Assembly: GCA_015522935.1 (NCBI GenBank)
Contig: WALH01000013.1
Coordinates: 1-26,411, forward strand
Length of the DNA: 26,411 bases
DNA from: DHVE2 group archaeon
GTDB lineage: Archaea > Thermoplasmatota > Thermoplasmata > Thermoplasmatales > Aciduliprofundaceae
Direction of reading: 5' to 3'
Both the position numbers and the translations under genes were made by a program. Below are positions 16,133 to 23,392 of the stretch, in pieces. The notes beneath the pieces were generated by a model. The model was not told the DNA's origin. It was given only the letters and a program-made list of their open reading frames with translations, and did no database searches. Position 1 is the first letter of the stretch; each line of letters begins with the position of its first letter.

Positions 16133-16301
16133 TTTCAATAATAAAAATCTTATCCTAAATGGGTGAATTGAATTCCTAAAACATGGAAAAGAAGAGATAG
16201 AAAATAGGGAGAAAGTAAAACATAAAGGGAGATTTTAGTGGCTGAAGAGAAGGAGCGAGAAAATGTAATTGCAGGATTTCAAAAATCACATCTCAAAAAT
16301 C

Positions 16302-16308
16302 TTTAAAT
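16302..16308 (+). promoter_or_regulatory. TATA box of trkA-trkH
   Basis: TTTAAAT is centred about 25 bases before the trkA ATG, so the mRNA is probably leaderless. Confidence 0.55.
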
Positions 16309-16329
16309 CTCAAAGAGATATAACCGTTT

Positions 16330-16980
16330 ATGTATATCATCATAATCGGCGGAGGTAGAATTGGGGAACACCTTGTGAGTTTGCTTATGGACGAAGGCCA
16401 TGATATAGCCCTCATAGAAAAGAGTGAGGAAAGAGCAAAGTACATGGCAGAAAATTATGATATCTTAGTGATTAAGGGTGATGGTGGCGAAGCAAAGTAT
16501 TTAGAGGATGCAGGAATAAAAAGAGCAGATGTTTTAGTTGCCTGTACAGGGAATGATCAGATAAACTTTGTCGCCTGTCAATTAGCAAAAAGCACTTACA
16601 ATGTGCCAAAAGTTATAGCAAGAACAACAAATCCAAGTAACAAGGTTATCTATGAAAAATTGGGTGTGGATGTGGTTATAAGTACTACAGAAGCAGCAGC
16701 AAAGGCCATGTACGCTGGGATTAAAGGCTTCTCAGCTGTATTGACATTTAGCGGAGATATTGAATTGATTTACGCTAAAATAAGCAAAAAGTCCCCACTA
16801 TTGAACAGATGTGTGAAAGAATTGCACATGCCATGGGGCAGTATTTTAGCTGCAATTCTAAGAAATGGGGAGATTATTGTGCCAAAGGATGATGTTAAAA
16901 TTATGGAAAGCGATGAAATCATTGTTGTGAACAATAAGGGTGTGGAGTCAAAGATTCGAGATCTTATACTTGGAAAGTGA
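16330..16980 (+). CDS. trkA: TrkA family potassium uptake regulatory protein
   Basis: 216 residues, the single-unit archaeal form. The RCK N domain (1-about 130) has the Rossmann motif GGGRIG at 7-12, with acidic Glu30 ending the second strand, which favours NAD(H) binding. The RCK C domain covers about 135-216. It sits on the cytoplasmic face of the TrkH channel and gates it in response to nucleotides. trkH starts five bases after its stop codon, so the two form a functional operon. Confidence 0.95.
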   Translation: MYIIIIGGGRIGEHLVSLLMDEGHDIALIEKSEERAKYMAENYDILVIKGDGGEAKYLEDAGIKRADVLVACTGNDQINFVACQLAKSTYNVPKVIARTTNPSNKVIYEKLGVDVVISTTEAAAKAMYAGIKGFSAVLTFSGDIELIYAKISKKSPLLNRCVKELHMPWGSILAAILRNGEIIVPKDDVKIMESDEIIVVNNKGVESKIRDLILGK

Positions 16981-16984
16981 GAGC

Positions 16985-18385
16985 ATGAAAGTATGGTACT
17001 TTGTATTGAAACTACTGACGTACATTACACCTTTTATGATTTTTGATGCTTTTTACGCTTTAATTGTGGATGGAAGTGCCGTAATTGCTCTTGCATTTCT
17101 TTTTCCCTCCATCTGGGTTTTGTTCATATGGACAATCTTCATGAACTTCAAGCCTCCTGAAAAACTCACGCTAAGGGAATCCTTCAAGGTCGCTGCATTA
17201 GGGTGGCTTTTGATGTCCTTTGTGGGTGCAATTCCTTACTTTCTCGCCGGCTATCTTTCACCATTAGATGCTTGGTTCGAGAGCATGTCCGGGTTCACTG
17301 CCACAGGATTGACAATGTTTCCAGATGTGGAATCTCTGCCTAAGAGCATTCTTCTATGGAGATCTCTAACAGAGTGGATTGGAGGTGTTGGAGTCATAGC
17401 TCTCTTCCTCTCTGTCATGTACCGCACGAGCAAGGTTGTTCAAACTCTCTATTTTGCAGAGGGACGAAGCGATAAAACTGAGCCAACGATAGTGGGCACA
17501 GTCAGAAAGATCTGGCTCATATACGTTTTCTACACTTTTCTTTTCGCTTTTATATTTTTCTTGCTTGGTGCTCCCCTTTTTGATTCCATAAACATATCCA
17601 TGACAGCCTTGGCCACAGGAGGATTTGCAGTGACGAATAACAGTATAGCTGCTTACTCTCCCTATGTGGCCATTGCCGTGATCTTTGCCATGGCATTCGG
17701 CGGAATATCTTTTGTGTCGCATATCAATCTTTTCAAGGGGCATATCAGGAAATTCTTCTCGGTTGAAGTAAAAGCGATGATTGCAATAGTACTTGCTTTT
17801 GCAGCACTTATGATTCCTCATCTCATCTCACTGGGATTATCTCCCTCTTCTGCAACGCTTCAATCCTTTTTTCACATAGTTTCAGGTCTTACGGGCACAG
17901 GATTCAGTGTGGGGAATCTTGCCGGGTTGACCGATTATGATAAAACCATTCTGATCATATCTATGATTTTTGGAGGCGCATACGGCTCAACCTCATCTGC
18001 ATTAAAGTTGATACGTGTTGTTGTTCTTTTTTACGGTATAATCTGGTACATAAAGGTTCGTCTTGCACCAAGAAGTGCTGTAATCCCATTTAAAATAGGA
18101 AAGAAGGTATTCGAGCCTGTAGAAGTAAGAGATGTCACTGTTTACACAACAACATATATTCTTATGCTGTTCATAGGAGCGTTCGTATTAATGGCCTATG
18201 GAAACTCACTTGCAAATTCCCTTTTTGAGGTTGCAAGTGCTGAGGGGAATGTGGGTTTAAGCGTAGGAATAACCTCGCCGTTCATGCCATGGGTCGAAAA
18301 AGTCACACTCATTTTAGAGATGTGGCTTGGTCGTTTAGAAATATTCCCCGTGCTAATAATGTTCGTTGATATGTTTAGAAGATGA
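16985..18385 (+). CDS. trkH: TrkH/KtrB family potassium transporter subunit
   Basis: 466 residues from the ATG at 16985. An upstream in-frame ATG at 16940 lies within trkA and would add a hydrophilic piece not expected in the family. Eight membrane helices surround four pore loops, seen as GFTATG (103-108), ATGGF (210-214), GLTGTGFS (301-308) and EGNVGLS (420-426). These glycines line the K+ selectivity filter. The gating loop is near GGAYGSTSSALK (330-341). Together with TrkA it forms the K+ uptake system in the cell membrane. It ends two bases before the putative H/ACA RNA on the opposite strand. Confidence 0.95.
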   Translation: MKVWYFVLKLLTYITPFMIFDAFYALIVDGSAVIALAFLFPSIWVLFIWTIFMNFKPPEKLTLRESFKVAALGWLLMSFVGAIPYFLAGYLSPLDAWFESMSGFTATGLTMFPDVESLPKSILLWRSLTEWIGGVGVIALFLSVMYRTSKVVQTLYFAEGRSDKTEPTIVGTVRKIWLIYVFYTFLFAFIFFLLGAPLFDSINISMTALATGGFAVTNNSIAAYSPYVAIAVIFAMAFGGISFVSHINLFKGHIRKFFSVEVKAMIAIVLAFAALMIPHLISLGLSPSSATLQSFFHIVSGLTGTGFSVGNLAGLTDYDKTILIISMIFGGAYGSTSSALKLIRVVVLFYGIIWYIKVRLAPRSAVIPFKIGKKVFEPVEVRDVTVYTTTYILMLFIGAFVLMAYGNSLANSLFEVASAEGNVGLSVGITSPFMPWVEKVTLILEMWLGRLEIFPVLIMFVDMFRR

Positions 18386-18520
18386 GTTATCCCCCGACAT
18401 TAACAGCACCTCTCATTTTTCGAGGTGTCTGACCCTGCCGGGGGTTTATAGGGTATTCAACTGGCCCATTCATCATAGTGTGATGGCACATCACCCTCCG
18501 ATGGGGGCCCAGAATACCCA
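18386..18520 (-). ncRNA. Candidate double-hairpin H/ACA guide RNA
   Basis: Read on the minus strand. Hairpin I: lower stem GGGTATTC/GAATACCC (18512-18519 with 18451-18458), guide arms TGGGCC and CCAGTT, upper stem CCCAT/ATGGG, then a K-turn-like asymmetric loop with TGATGA, topped by GTGATG/CATCAC. ATA follows the lower stem at 18447-18449. Hairpin II: lower stem of nine pairs CCCCCGGCA/TGTCGGGGG (18436-18444 with 18391-18399), guide arms GGGTCAGA and CTGTTAA, upper stem CACCTC/GAGGTG, and loop GAAAAATGA, which fits a K-loop. ATA follows at 18388-18390. In both hairpins the upper stem ends 15-16 bases before the ATA box, as archaeal H/ACA pseudouridine guides require. The plus-strand reading lacks the K-loop. 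A TATA box lies 25 bases before the 5' end. Target not identified. Confidence 0.7.
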
Positions 18521-18536
18521 TGCTCTATAGAGCAAC

Positions 18537-18550
18537 AGATTTAAAAATCT
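18537..18550 (-). promoter_or_regulatory. TATA box for the candidate H/ACA RNA
   Basis: The minus strand reads AGATTTTTAAATCT, a near-palindrome centred about 25 bases before position 18519, where hairpin I begins. There is no start codon with a usable reading frame on this strand, which fits an RNA gene. Confidence 0.5.
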
Positions 18551-18584
18551 TTTCATTTTTAAAATCTCTTCCTCTTTGTGAAAG

Positions 18585-18592
18585 TATTTTAT
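18585..18592 (+). promoter_or_regulatory. TATA box of the small gene before purN
   Basis: TATTTTAT is centred 27 bases before the ATG at 18616. It is divergent from the RNA promoter about 45 bases away. Confidence 0.5.
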
Positions 18593-18615
18593 CCTTTAAT
18601 TGAATACATGGTCGG

Positions 18616-18909
18616 ATGAAGGTTCTGGACGATGGTAATACGATAGAAATTCGTTTTTCGCCTCTGCGTTCAATTACTATTGACAGGAAGGAAAAAGAGA
18701 TAAAGGTAGGAAAGAAAAGTATCAAATTTTCTGAGGTAAAAGGTTTCTGGAAGAACTACAGGTATAGAGGTAAGAGAAGAGTTTTTTACGTTGTTTTGCT
18801 GACCCACAAGGCAATGGAAAGAATAACCCCTGAAACGGACGAATACGATGTAGATGAGGTAATAGGATATCTGAAGGAAGTATTGGGAGATGATAAATAT
18901 GGAAGATAA
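18616..18909 (+). CDS. Small unknown protein, translationally coupled to purN
   Basis: 97 residues; not recognised. The first 60 residues look like successive beta strands (TIEIRFSPLRSITIDRKEKE, IKVGKKSIKFSEV, RVFYVVLLTHK), with many Lys and Arg. They are followed by an acidic helix (EYDVDEVIGYLKEVLG). The shape recalls a small PH-like or beta-barrel domain, but that is only an impression. No signal peptide or membrane segment. Its last 11 bases overlap the start of the purN-like gene, whose ribosome binding site lies inside it. It has its own TATA box at leaderless spacing. Confidence 0.7.
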   Translation: MKVLDDGNTIEIRFSPLRSITIDRKEKEIKVGKKSIKFSEVKGFWKNYRYRGKRRVFYVVLLTHKAMERITPETDEYDVDEVIGYLKEVLGDDKYGR

Positions 18910-19834
18910 TCTGAAGAATTTGGCAGATATATACTACGCAAAGATACTGAGTCCTTCGAGTGGTATTGGCATATCTTGGCTCAGAAACACCTTAGCAGGA
19001 TTGGGGATAAAGGATGAAAGCATTGAGAAACTTTACAGCATAAATGCACCTATAAGCAGGGAAGTGTGGTACTATATTTTTATGAAGATATGGGAAGAAA
19101 AGAAACTGGCGGATTTTTTGAACATTTTAATTGACAAAGTGGGCTCGGTGGATTTAGGCCAGATAAAAGATAAGCTTTCTTCGATGGGATTGATTTACAG
19201 GAATGGGAAATTTGAGAGGAAAATATTCAAAATAATTGTCCTTGTATCGGGAAGAGGCACGAACCTTCAGGCAATAATAGATGCCATAGAGAAGGGTAAA
19301 ATCAATGGAGAGATTGTTGGTGTGATATCAAACAAAAAGAAAGCATACGCTCTCCAACGTGCAAAAAATCATGGAATTGAAACATTTTATATCCCGCATA
19401 AAAAGGATGAATCTCGGGAAGAGTATGATAAAAAATTAGCTAAAATAATAGATGAGAAAAGGGCAGATTTGATAGTTCTTGCCGGATTTCTGAGAATACT
19501 GTCATCATGGTTTGTCAGGAAGTATAAATGGAAGATAATAAATATTCATCCTGCTCTTTTGCCTGCATTTGCTGGGCTCTATGGAGAGAATGTGCATAAG
19601 GCCGTCTTGGATTACGGTTGTAAAGTATCCGGATGCACGGTTCATTTTGTGGACGAGGAGGTTGATCATGGTCCTATAATAATCCAGAAATGCGTTGAAG
19701 TACTGGATGATGATACCGCTGAGTCCCTTGCTCAGAGAATTTTAGAAAAAGAGCATGAGAGTTTGGTGGAAGCAATAAAACTCATCTCAGAAGGACGCAT
19801 AAAAATCGAGGGGAGGAGAGTAAAAATCTCCTAA
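18899..19834 (+). CDS. purN: Phosphoribosylglycinamide formyltransferase with extra N-terminal domain
   Basis: 311 residues from the ATG at 18899, chosen because GGGAGATGAT stands just before it; an in-frame ATG at 18890 adds three residues. Residues 109-311 are a complete PurN (E. coli PurN is 212 residues). They contain the phosphate-binding SGRGTNLQA (117-125), catalytic Asn215 and His217 in NIHPALLP, and Asp256 in VDHGPI. It transfers a formyl group from 10-formyltetrahydrofolate to GAR in purine synthesis. Residues 1-108 are an additional, mainly helical part (TLAGLGIKDESIEKLYSINA, DLGQIKDKLSSMGLIYRNGK) that I do not recognise. Its second half resembles a small winged helix. Usual PurN proteins lack it. 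Confidence 0.92.
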   Translation: MEDNLKNLADIYYAKILSPSSGIGISWLRNTLAGLGIKDESIEKLYSINAPISREVWYYIFMKIWEEKKLADFLNILIDKVGSVDLGQIKDKLSSMGLIYRNGKFERKIFKIIVLVSGRGTNLQAIIDAIEKGKINGEIVGVISNKKKAYALQRAKNHGIETFYIPHKKDESREEYDKKLAKIIDEKRADLIVLAGFLRILSSWFVRKYKWKIINIHPALLPAFAGLYGENVHKAVLDYGCKVSGCTVHFVDEEVDHGPIIIQKCVEVLDDDTAESLAQRILEKEHESLVEAIKLISEGRIKIEGRRVKIS

Positions 19835-19911
19835 AGATGGAAAATGTTCAAAAGGTATCCTTATTATAATATAAAGATATTTCTTCAAGCTAGTCTGGTC
19901 TGGTCAAAACT

Positions 19912-19964
19912 TTTAAATATGATTATCACTACGGCATGATGCCACAAAAATTTATATAGGTGAT
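19912..19964 (+). promoter_or_regulatory. tfb promoter and leader
   Basis: TATA box TTTAAATA at 19912-19919 predicts initiation near 19941 and a leader of about 27 bases. The ribosome binding site AGGTGAT is at 19958-19964. A perfect inverted repeat GGCATGATGCC (19933-19943) sits on the predicted initiation site and may be an operator. Just upstream is a short tandem, TCTGGTCTGGTC (19894-19905). A second TATA-like TTTATATA at 19951 is too close to the ATG to serve this gene. Confidence 0.5.
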
Positions 19965-19967
19965 ATC

Positions 19968-20897
19968 ATGGCAAAAAGACCAAGAGAAGAGTTTCCTAAA
20001 AGGTGCCCAGAGTGCGGCTCCACACATCTTATATGGGATCACGAACGTGGAGAACTTGTTTGTGCTGATTGTGGATATGTCATTGAGGATACTTTTATTG
20101 ACCAAGGTCCGGAATGGCGTGCCTTCGATGCGGAGCAGGATGAAAAGAGAGCGAGAACTGGAGCTCCAATGACATTTTTATCCCATGATAAGGGTCTTGC
20201 AACTGAGATATCATGGAGCAATAAGGATTCGTATGGAAAAAGGATTCCCCATAAAAACAGAGCGCAGATATATCGTGTGAGAAAATGGCATCAAAGGATT
20301 CGTGTGAGTAATGCTGCTGAGAGAAATTTATCGGTAGCTCTTCAGGAATTAAATAACATTTCGAGTAAACTTGGTCTTCCAAAGGATATAAGGGAAACTG
20401 CCGCCATAATATACAGAAAAGCGGTTGATAAGAATCTTATTCGTGGAAGGAGTATTGAGAGTATTGTGGCTGCAAGTATCTATGCTGCATGCCGTAAGAT
20501 TGGTATGCCTCGCACCTTAGACGAAGTTTCTAAAGCGAGTGAGATAAATAAAAAGAAGATTGGACGTGCATACAGGCATTTAACGAAGGAGTTGAATCTG
20601 AATTTAAAACCAACAACAGCAAATTCTTACATTGTTCAATTCTGCAGCAAATTGAAACTGGATAAGAATGTTGCTCTTAAAGCTGAGGAAGTTGTGCGTA
20701 TGGCCACGGAGATGGGTATAACCTCTGGAAAAGGTCCCACTGGTGTGGCGGCAGCGGCCATTTATATAGCTGCAAACATGCAGAATCAGCCGAGGACACA
20801 GAAAGAAATTGCGGAAGTTGCAGGAGTGACAGAAGTAACCATTCGCAATCGCTATAAGGAAATATCTTCAGCACTGGACGTGGAAGTAATAAAGTGA
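19968..20897 (+). CDS. tfb: Transcription initiation factor TFB (archaeal TFIIB)
   Basis: 309 residues, complete. An N-terminal zinc ribbon has Cys13, Cys16, Cys32 and Cys35. The B-finger/reader region follows (PEWRAFDAEQDEKRARTGAP, about 49-68). Two cyclin repeats span about 105-210 and 211-309; the second ends with an HTH-like TQKEIAEVAGVTEVTIRNRY that contacts the BRE next to the TATA box. It recruits RNA polymerase to TBP-bound promoters. Only one TFB gene is seen here. guaA subunit A follows six bases after the stop. Confidence 0.98.
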   Translation: MAKRPREEFPKRCPECGSTHLIWDHERGELVCADCGYVIEDTFIDQGPEWRAFDAEQDEKRARTGAPMTFLSHDKGLATEISWSNKDSYGKRIPHKNRAQIYRVRKWHQRIRVSNAAERNLSVALQELNNISSKLGLPKDIRETAAIIYRKAVDKNLIRGRSIESIVAASIYAACRKIGMPRTLDEVSKASEINKKKIGRAYRHLTKELNLNLKPTTANSYIVQFCSKLKLDKNVALKAEEVVRMATEMGITSGKGPTGVAAAAIYIAANMQNQPRTQKEIAEVAGVTEVTIRNRYKEISSALDVEVIK

Positions 20898-20903
20898 TGG
20901 GAA

Positions 20904-21467
20904 ATGCGTATCTACGTGGTTGACAACGGTGGCCAGTGGACACATCGTGAATGGCGTGTACTGAGAGATTTGAATGTGGATGCGAAAATTGTTGAAAATT
21001 CAACACCTTTATCTTTTTTTAAGGATGTTGATGCAGTGGTTCTTTCGGGCGGAGCACCAAGTATATTCTATGATAAGGACAAATTGGGTTTGCAGGAGAA
21101 ATATCTTGATGAACTTGATATCCCAATTTTAGGTATCTGTGTTGGTGCTCAGCTAATCGCAGAGCATTTTGATGGAAAATGTGGTCCTGCAAAATATCCT
21201 GAGTACGGAAAAACGGAGGTGGAAATAATTGACCACAATGAGCTTTTTGAGGGTATTCCCGATAGAATAGTGGTCTGGGAGAGCCACAACGACGAGATAA
21301 AAGACCAAGGGATTTTAATCCCCTTAGCAAAATCTCAAAATTGTAGATATCAGGCAGTGAAGCATCCCTCCCGCCCGATTTACGGAGTTCAGTTTCATCC
21401 TGAGGTTGAGCATACCCAGTACGGGGAAGAAATTTTCAGAAATTTTCTCAAACTACTAAAAAAATAA
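20904..21467 (+). CDS. guaAA: GMP synthase glutaminase subunit (subunit A)
   Basis: 187 residues, the separate class I glutamine amidotransferase subunit typical of archaea. Catalytic Cys79 lies in GICVGAQ; His165 and Glu167 lie in FHPEVEH. It releases ammonia from glutamine for the ATP-pyrophosphatase subunit B, which converts XMP to GMP; subunit B is not in this window. The glutamine-site SGGAPS is at 48-53. It lies directly after tfb, probably co-transcribed. Its stop codon abuts that of the convergent radical SAM gene. Confidence 0.96.
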   Translation: MRIYVVDNGGQWTHREWRVLRDLNVDAKIVENSTPLSFFKDVDAVVLSGGAPSIFYDKDKLGLQEKYLDELDIPILGICVGAQLIAEHFDGKCGPAKYPEYGKTEVEIIDHNELFEGIPDRIVVWESHNDEIKDQGILIPLAKSQNCRYQAVKHPSRPIYGVQFHPEVEHTQYGEEIFRNFLKLLKK

Positions 21468-22538
21468 TCAGGGAATTATCTCCGTGGTGTTGTTGAAAGG
21501 TGGATAAAAGAAATCTTTGAGTCTGTATTTTCCCCTCGCAACCAAATCTTTTATTGTTATTTTTGCTCTTTCCATCTCTTTGACTAAATGTTTTACGGTG
21601 GAGCAAATCTTTTGGAAGCCCTCTTCACCCCAGAGTCGCTCTTTGTTGGCAAATAAGCATCGACCTCCACATATTTTGAAAATTTCGCATGATTTACAGG
21701 GTTCATCCACATCTATGCTGTTTCTTATATCATGAGGAGTTTTGCTCCATATATCACCTAATTCGTTCCATTTGAATTCTCCGCCAATGGGACACGCTAA
21801 AATTCTTCCATCGGTGGTTATGGAGAATGAATCACGTCCAGCACCGCATGGAACACCATATTCATTGTTGTACATTCTCTTTATCACTCCTAAAAACGGA
21901 ACGATTCCTGGAATGTGGCCTTTCTTTATCTCAGAAATAAAGTAATCCGTCAGTTTGGTTATGCCCGGATTGTAGGATTTGTCTACCCACGAATCAAAAT
22001 CGTGCCACATTCCGTCTGGACTCCATACAACGTTAAGTTGCCAGTGAACATGGTCGAATGGAAGTGATAAAAGATGCCTCACATCCCGATATATATCACT
22101 TTTTTCTGTAACTGTCATCCTTGCTATAAGATCTCCATGATACAGGGAGCGAATTTTTTTCACACGATCCACCACCAAATCATAAACTCCGTTTCCTCGA
22201 TAAAAATCCGTTATTTCCCTTCTTCCATCAATGGATACCAAAATCGTGTCTAAACGATTCAAATACTTCTCGGGTATTCTATGGAGAAAGAAGCCATTGG
22301 TCTGCACAACGAATCTCTTCGCCGGAAGAATATTCATCATCTCAACCATTTCATCTATCCGTAAAAGGGGCTCGCCACCGTAAAAGGCGATGATGGCGTC
22401 ATTATCCTGAGAAATGAAGTCCCTTAAATCCCGAAGATCATACTGAATTTCGTGGGGCATAACTTCTTCCGGTATGGTTCCACCGCAGTATTTGCAGTGA
22501 AGATTGCAAATTCCAGTCAGGAAGACTATGTAAAGCAT
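21468..22538 (-). CDS. Radical SAM enzyme with SPASM-like C-terminus, putative peptide-modifying
   Basis: 356 residues from the ATG at 22538, chosen because MLYIVFLTGICNLHCKYC is the usual opening and a TATA box lies 26 bases upstream. A longer in-frame reading begins inside rpoD. The [4Fe-4S] motif is C11xxxC15xxC18, with GGEP at 54-57. The C-terminal third has a cysteine-rich region (GVPCGAGRDSFSITTDGRIL, then CPIGG, CKSCEIFKICGGRC), as in SPASM auxiliary-cluster domains. It resembles archaeal enzymes called putative peptide-modifying radical SAM proteins (AF1577-type). No small precursor peptide gene is apparent next to it. The substrate is unknown. Confidence 0.88.
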   Translation of the reverse strand: MLYIVFLTGICNLHCKYCGGTIPEEVMPHEIQYDLRDLRDFISQDNDAIIAFYGGEPLLRIDEMVEMMNILPAKRFVVQTNGFFLHRIPEKYLNRLDTILVSIDGRREITDFYRGNGVYDLVVDRVKKIRSLYHGDLIARMTVTEKSDIYRDVRHLLSLPFDHVHWQLNVVWSPDGMWHDFDSWVDKSYNPGITKLTDYFISEIKKGHIPGIVPFLGVIKRMYNNEYGVPCGAGRDSFSITTDGRILACPIGGEFKWNELGDIWSKTPHDIRNSIDVDEPCKSCEIFKICGGRCLFANKERLWGEEGFQKICSTVKHLVKEMERAKITIKDLVARGKYRLKDFFYPPFNNTTEIIP

Positions 22539-22559
22539 AATTGGGTTAAAAATTGAAAG

Positions 22560-22568
22560 AATAAAAAT
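22560..22568 (-). promoter_or_regulatory. TATA box of the radical SAM gene
   Basis: The minus strand reads AAATTTTTATTC, just after the rpoD stop codon, about 26 bases before the ATG at 22538. It indicates a separate, leaderless transcript rather than read-through from the ribosomal operon only. Confidence 0.45.
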
Positions 22569-22569
22569 T

Positions 22570-23391
22570 TTATTTGAGAGCAGCAGATTTACGAAGATGT
22601 TCAAATCTCTGGGTGAGTCTCTTTAATGCATAGGCGAGAGTATCTTTTGGGCTTAAGCTTCCATCTGTCTCAAATTGAAATATGAACCACGAATCATCAT
22701 CCTTTATCTCTGGATTCTCATAGGATAGTATTTTGGCTAAGTCTTTGCACCCGAAATCGTCAGTGAAGGTTATTTTCTCATTATCTTCATGCATAACTGA
22801 ATCCGAACAGTTATTCTTTACCTCTTCCCAGTAGTCGCTCTCATCCTTGCGTACCGTTATCTCTCGATGATATTTGTAGGCAACTCCACTGGTGACCTGC
22901 CATTTGGCATGCTGCTTTGCAGTACCCATTATTGCTTCCGCCTCTAAAAGAATTGCCTGATTATCTTTTAATTTGACTATCGGGATAAGAGGATCAACAG
23001 GCTTGAACCTGCTATCCCCTACGGGTATGAGATCTCCAGAATAAACCGTGGTGGGACCGTGCTTGTTTAATGTGTATGTAACGGTACACAGCGGACATCC
23101 AACGTCCGGTGGATGATCACATTCATCACGGAATTTCATTTTGAGATCAGTGGGAAGGGGTATTAATCCAAGACGGTGTGCTATGATCTCATCAAAAAGT
23201 GGGGTGGATGAGTCATAAACATTTCCCTCAAGATCTCGAATCTGTCCATGATGAAAGGTTACCTTGTGGATTGCCAGTTTCGGTATATCGTTAATTAAGG
23301 TCCTTCTCAATGCATTTGCAACTGCAGGGGTAATGCCTTTTATTTCGAATTTCATGTATCGGTCTTCGAGGGTAAGAATTTTAAAATCCAT
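22570..23391 (-). CDS. rpoD: DNA-directed RNA polymerase subunit D (Rpo3)
   Basis: 273 residues from the ATG at 23389-23391, which is preceded by AAGGAGGATATAAG. Family members open with MDFKILTLEDRYMKFEIKG, so the in-frame extension upstream is not coding. It is the archaeal counterpart of bacterial alpha and yeast Rpb3, forming the assembly platform with subunit L. The dimerisation domain includes ANALRRTLINDIPKLAIH. A zinc-type loop uses Cys91, His93, Cys99 and Cys102. The ferredoxin-like insertion present in many archaea appears degenerate here, with only Cys195 and Cys215, so an iron-sulfur cluster is unlikely. The start is one base after the rps11 stop. Confidence 0.96.
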   Translation of the reverse strand: MDFKILTLEDRYMKFEIKGITPAVANALRRTLINDIPKLAIHKVTFHHGQIRDLEGNVYDSSTPLFDEIIAHRLGLIPLPTDLKMKFRDECDHPPDVGCPLCTVTYTLNKHGPTTVYSGDLIPVGDSRFKPVDPLIPIVKLKDNQAILLEAEAIMGTAKQHAKWQVTSGVAYKYHREITVRKDESDYWEEVKNNCSDSVMHEDNEKITFTDDFGCKDLAKILSYENPEIKDDDSWFIFQFETDGSLSPKDTLAYALKRLTQRFEHLRKSAALK

Positions 23392-23392
23392 C

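Noticed and set aside
16133..16301. A gene remnant between module 1 and trkA
   Set aside because: Only very short frames exist here and none resembles a known protein; treated as empty apart from the repeat and the TATA box.
16940..16984. Longer trkH start
   Set aside because: It overlaps trkA and adds a hydrophilic segment before the first membrane helix; the ATG at 16985 fits the family.
18386..18444. Plus-strand reading of the CCCCCG...CGGGGG hairpin as a terminator of trkH
   Set aside because: No T-run follows the stem on the plus strand, and the second large hairpin plus K-loop and ATA boxes make sense only on the minus strand.
19951..19958. Second TATA-like box before tfb
   Set aside because: It is centred about 13 bases before the ATG; transcription from it would begin inside the gene.
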